Below are positions 61,681-64,000 of a stretch of DNA of 64,000 nt, one piece after another (positions within the stretch are counted from its first letter, which is position 1; every line of letters starts with the position of its first letter). Both the position numbers and the translations under genes were made by a program. Source of the stretch: Candidatus Aminicenantota bacterium. Lineage in GTDB: Bacteria > Acidobacteriota > Aminicenantia > Aminicenantales > Aminicenantaceae. The stretch spans positions 1-64,000 of the forward strand of contig JAFGMO010000055.1 of assembly GCA_016927475.1 (NCBI GenBank), read 5' to 3'. Below the pieces are notes generated by a model that was not told the origin of the DNA, made no database searches, and saw only the letters and a list, made by a program, of their open reading frames with translations.

Positions 61681-62266
61681 TATTTTTGTTTTCGATCTCC
61701 TCGATGCGGGCTATAATAGTTTCCATTTGTTTCCTTAGGGATTCGGCTTGTTCCTTTAAGGCCTTGATTTCTCCCTCTTTATCCGCCGCCTTCGGGAGAG
61801 AAGGAGCTGTTTGGCTCATGGGGGGAGTTTGTGCGGCATCCTGCCCCGGACCCATACCACGGCCCATGCCCATTCCTTGTCCCATTCCTCTGCCTCCACC
61901 CATTCCCATTCCGAAATGGCTTTGAACATTGGGAGCGGCGGACTCGTTTAATTTGCCGGCGTTGTAACTCTGAACTGCCTCTTTTACCTGTCCGCTGACG
62001 CCGGTGATGACCTTGACTCCGGCGGCTCCGAATGTCCTGAAGGCATTGGGCCCGCAGTTGCCGGTCAATACGGTGGATACACCTTTGTCGGCCATAAGCT
62101 GTGCCGATTGTATGCCGGCTCCGCCTCCGGCCGCAATATTGGGATTTTGAACGGATTCATATTCCATGGTTTTAGGATCGATGATCAGAAAGTAGGCACA
62201 CCGTCCGAAACGTGCTTCAACCGCATCTTCGAGCGACGGACCTGTTGATGTGACAGCTATTTTCAT
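61673..62266 (-). CDS. NifX/NifB-like Fe-Mo cofactor-type protein with Met/Gly linker and coiled coil
   Basis: 197-aa protein. Residues 1-105 form the dinitrogenase Fe-Mo cofactor biosynthesis fold (KIAVTSTGPSLEDAVEARFG, YFLIIDPKTMEYESV, VLTGNCGPNAFRTFGAAGV, VSGQVKEAVQSYNAGKL). A linker of repeated GMGMGGGRGMGQ units follows, then a C-terminal coiled coil (IKALKEQAESLRKQMETIIARIEEIE). Stand-alone proteins of this group occur in many anaerobes without nitrogenase; metal or cluster binding is the usual guess. No nif gene is near. GGAGAAAG precedes the ATG. Confidence 0.88.
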   Translation of the reverse strand: MKIAVTSTGPSLEDAVEARFGRCAYFLIIDPKTMEYESVQNPNIAAGGGAGIQSAQLMADKGVSTVLTGNCGPNAFRTFGAAGVKVITGVSGQVKEAVQSYNAGKLNESAAPNVQSHFGMGMGGGRGMGQGMGMGRGMGPGQDAAQTPPMSQTAPSLPKAADKEGEIKALKEQAESLRKQMETIIARIEEIENKNNE

Positions 62267-62451
62267 AATATCTTTCTCCTTATGACATGCTTCTCACTCA
62301 TACTATCAGATTTTGGTTGGAGATGCCAAATCCAGCGCCGAAGATAATCCTGACTGGAATTTCTGAAGGACTTCTTGTAGAATAACCTCACCATCATAGG
62401 CACGGTCCATTCAAAAAAACTTGCGGTATGGGGCAAGATGGAGTTTTGATT

Positions 62452-63717
62452 ATGAAAGGTGTCCATTATCAGGGACTGGGAGACCTGTCCCGGCACGACG
62501 TCGTAAGTATGGCTGTAAGACCGTATTCTCCCGGCGAGAATTATCAAACGGAAGACGGCCTCCTCATCCATTTGACGGTAACGGGAAGATGTTATGCCCG
62601 GTGCAAGGGTTGTATTAACACTGCCGTCACCCTTGGTTCCGACCTTCCGCGAAGCGATCTGGACATTTTCCAGGAAACCGCGCCCGAGAGGGATTGTGAG
62701 ATCATTCTTGGACTTACCCGCCGACATCCTCAAAAAACAATGACGTTGTGTTTTTATGGAGGCGAACCGTTTCTCTGCATCGAAAAAATGGTGGAAGTCT
62801 GGAAAAGGCTTAAAGACACCGACGAAGCGGAAAGAATTCGTTTTCTCGTTTATACAAACGGAGAGAAAATATCAGAGAACCTCCAGCGTTACCATGATTT
62901 TATGAAGGATATCTGGCTTTATTCCATATCTATCGATGGAGATGAAAAACAGCACAACAGCATACGGCTTGGAACCCGTTTGTCACGTATTCACAAAAAT
63001 TTGGATGACCTTTCCGGCTTTTATTCGGGTTATGTTCTTCACTGGTCAACTCTACGTGAGGAGCAATCGTTGAAAATTTGTTTTGATGAATTTATGAGGC
63101 TTTACGAACGGGGATGGGTTAACCAAATATTTTGGCATTGGGCAGAGAGCCGGGAATCCTTTATTGAGTTTTCGCGTTATGCGGAAAGATACGGAAAAGA
63201 ATTGGAAGAGATCATGAATGCCTACGTGAATGAGCTTCAAAAAGGACGGCTTCTCCCCATCATTCACATCAATGAGCTTGTTTTATACCTTATCTCAGGC
63301 CGTTCGAGGGGACATACAGCCTGCGGTGTCGAGATGAAAAAAAATTACGATGTCGTTTCCGGTGAAGTTTTTCCCTGTGCTGACCTGCCTTCATCCCATT
63401 CCATCGGAGGCCTCGATAAAAACGGAAAACTTAAACTCAAGGAATATGATTTAAAATCTCTTGTTGCCTACAAGGTCGACCTGGGCTGCGGCGACTGCGG
63501 TGTTCACGCTTACTGCGGCGGACGATGTCCTGTTCAGGTTTTGGCCGGCTCAATGGAGCGAACCCTGCAGTACTGTCAGCTTATGCGCCTTCATGTCGGG
63601 ATCGTCCAGCAGCATATCGAAAAGATTATTGAGAGTTTTCACGCACACGGGATAACGCTTCAAGATGTTTACGACCGGTCGGGCTTTTTGGCGAAGTATA
63701 CGGACGTCGTCCCTTAA
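62452..63717 (+). CDS. Radical SAM/SPASM-domain protein
   Basis: 421-aa protein with cluster motif VTGRCYARCKGCIN (CxxxCxxC), TLCFYGGEPFLCIEKM, SISIDGDEKQHNSIR and a SPASM-like C-terminus (VDLGCGDCGVHAYCGGRCPVQ plus CQL). The spacing fits peptide- or protein-modifying radical SAM enzymes. No precursor peptide was found next to it. I prefer the ATG at 62452, 8 nt after GGAG; the track start at 62428 is 8 codons earlier. Divergent from the NifX-like gene. Its TAA stop is the first base group of repeat copy 4. Confidence 0.83.
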   Translation: MKGVHYQGLGDLSRHDVVSMAVRPYSPGENYQTEDGLLIHLTVTGRCYARCKGCINTAVTLGSDLPRSDLDIFQETAPERDCEIILGLTRRHPQKTMTLCFYGGEPFLCIEKMVEVWKRLKDTDEAERIRFLVYTNGEKISENLQRYHDFMKDIWLYSISIDGDEKQHNSIRLGTRLSRIHKNLDDLSGFYSGYVLHWSTLREEQSLKICFDEFMRLYERGWVNQIFWHWAESRESFIEFSRYAERYGKELEEIMNAYVNELQKGRLLPIIHINELVLYLISGRSRGHTACGVEMKKNYDVVSGEVFPCADLPSSHSIGGLDKNGKLKLKEYDLKSLVAYKVDLGCGDCGVHAYCGGRCPVQVLAGSMERTLQYCQLMRLHVGIVQQHIEKIIESFHAHGITLQDVYDRSGFLAKYTDVVP

Positions 63718-63979
63718 CGTGGTCATTCATAAAAAATGCCGGCAACAGCAATTTATTTTGTCTTAAGCTCGATATGAAAATAGGGATCGTGGATGAAAAA
63801 AATGTGTCATCTATCAAAAAATAGACAGAATTTAGATTTTATGCCGGCATTTTTTACCCTGCGGGCGAGCCGATCTTACCGCATCTGCTTCGTTGCGTCG
63901 TGCTCGCGGTGCGGAGCACAGCTTCGCACGACGACGCCTTGCATCTACGGTAAGCTTGGCTCGTGAATAACCACGTTAA
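63714..63979 (+). repeat. Structured intergenic repeat element, copy 4
   Basis: Full copy starting on the stop codon of the radical SAM gene. Ends TTAACGTGGT and ACCACGTTAA pair perfectly, then ATTCA/TGAAT. Left stem AAAAAATGCCGGC pairs with GCCGGCATTTTTT, and core GTCGTGC pairs with GCACGAC around GTGCGGAGCAC. All three stems differ in sequence from copies 1 and 2 yet still pair. This is the clearest case of covariation. Confidence 0.88.
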
Positions 63980-64000
63980 CCGGGCCATTAAGAAAAAATG
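63978..64000 (+). repeat. Start of a further left end of the element (cut by window end)
   Basis: Immediately after copy 4 comes AACCGGGCCATTAAGAAAAAATG, similar to the element's left end (TGGTCATTCATAAAAAATG). The window ends before this can be confirmed. The same arrangement follows copy 3. Confidence 0.4.

Noticed and set aside
62263-62733. 156-aa minus ORF
   Set aside because: Lies antisense over the start of a convincing radical SAM gene and has no family features.
1-64000. CRISPR array, tRNA, rRNA, integrase or prophage genes
   Set aside because: No regular short repeats with spacers, no TTCGANNC-type tRNA arm in a cloverleaf context and no phage or integrase motifs were seen by eye.

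Overview
The window looks like a chromosomal segment of a Gram-negative, mostly anaerobic-style heterotroph. A TonB-dependent receptor, lipoprotein and signal-peptide proteins and exported M28/M14/M1 peptidases show the Gram-negative envelope. PadR-linked FtsX/MacB-type permeases and a tandem family of PD40 propeller proteins sharing GPYLGQKPPGKTPEIFAPG are, from memory, typical of Candidatus Aminicenantes (OP8) and Acidobacteriota relatives. That assignment is an inference; there is no rRNA or marker gene here. No tRNA, rRNA, CRISPR array, transposase or phage gene was seen.

Layout. (1) 1-11.2 kb: a same-strand array of secreted beta-propeller (PD40/TolB/SMP-30) proteins, with many members decayed: remnants, frameshifts, in-frame stops, an LVIVP fragment and a metallo-beta-lactamase remnant without its metal ligands. 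(2) 11.2-17.5 kb: a CocE-type hydrolase whose end runs into the tail of a lost permease gene, a GC-rich foreign-looking methyltransferase island closed by a 105-bp inverted-repeat element, a LytS/LytTR two-component pair and a class-C beta-lactamase-like hydrolase. (3) 17.6-30.5 kb: a surface-polysaccharide locus with GDP-fucose-synthase-like reductase, SIS isomerase, epimerase, GHMP heptose-kinase-like enzyme, SDR, Gfo/Idh oxidoreductase, Wzm/Wzt-type ABC exporter, and GT2 and GT-C-like glycosyltransferases. (4) 30.6-44.2 kb: PadR/FtsX-permease systems (three full permeases, two fragments), a truncated TetR gene, an M1-type peptidase broken by TGA, and an MttB-family methyltransferase with a possible ATA start. 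(5) 44-64 kb: SplB-like radical SAM gene (frameshifted), dienelactone hydrolase, anSME-type radical SAM enzyme, hydroxyacyl-CoA dehydrogenase plus thiolase, M28 and M14 peptidases, TonB receptor, Fe-S protein, methyltransferase, YggS, NifX-like protein and a SPASM radical SAM protein.

The most interesting non-genic signal is a dispersed 225-270 bp intergenic element (four full copies, a degenerate copy and extra left ends). Its terminal, left-internal and apical stems keep pairing while their sequences change from copy to copy, so the fold itself appears conserved. One copy sits between padR and its permease gene; the equivalent genes elsewhere in the window are 11 bp apart. At three loci a right end is followed at once by another left end. 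Gene decay is the second theme: eight or more broken or truncated genes. Some frameshifts lie in homopolymers and could be assembly errors; the nonsense changes and truncations are harder to explain that way.
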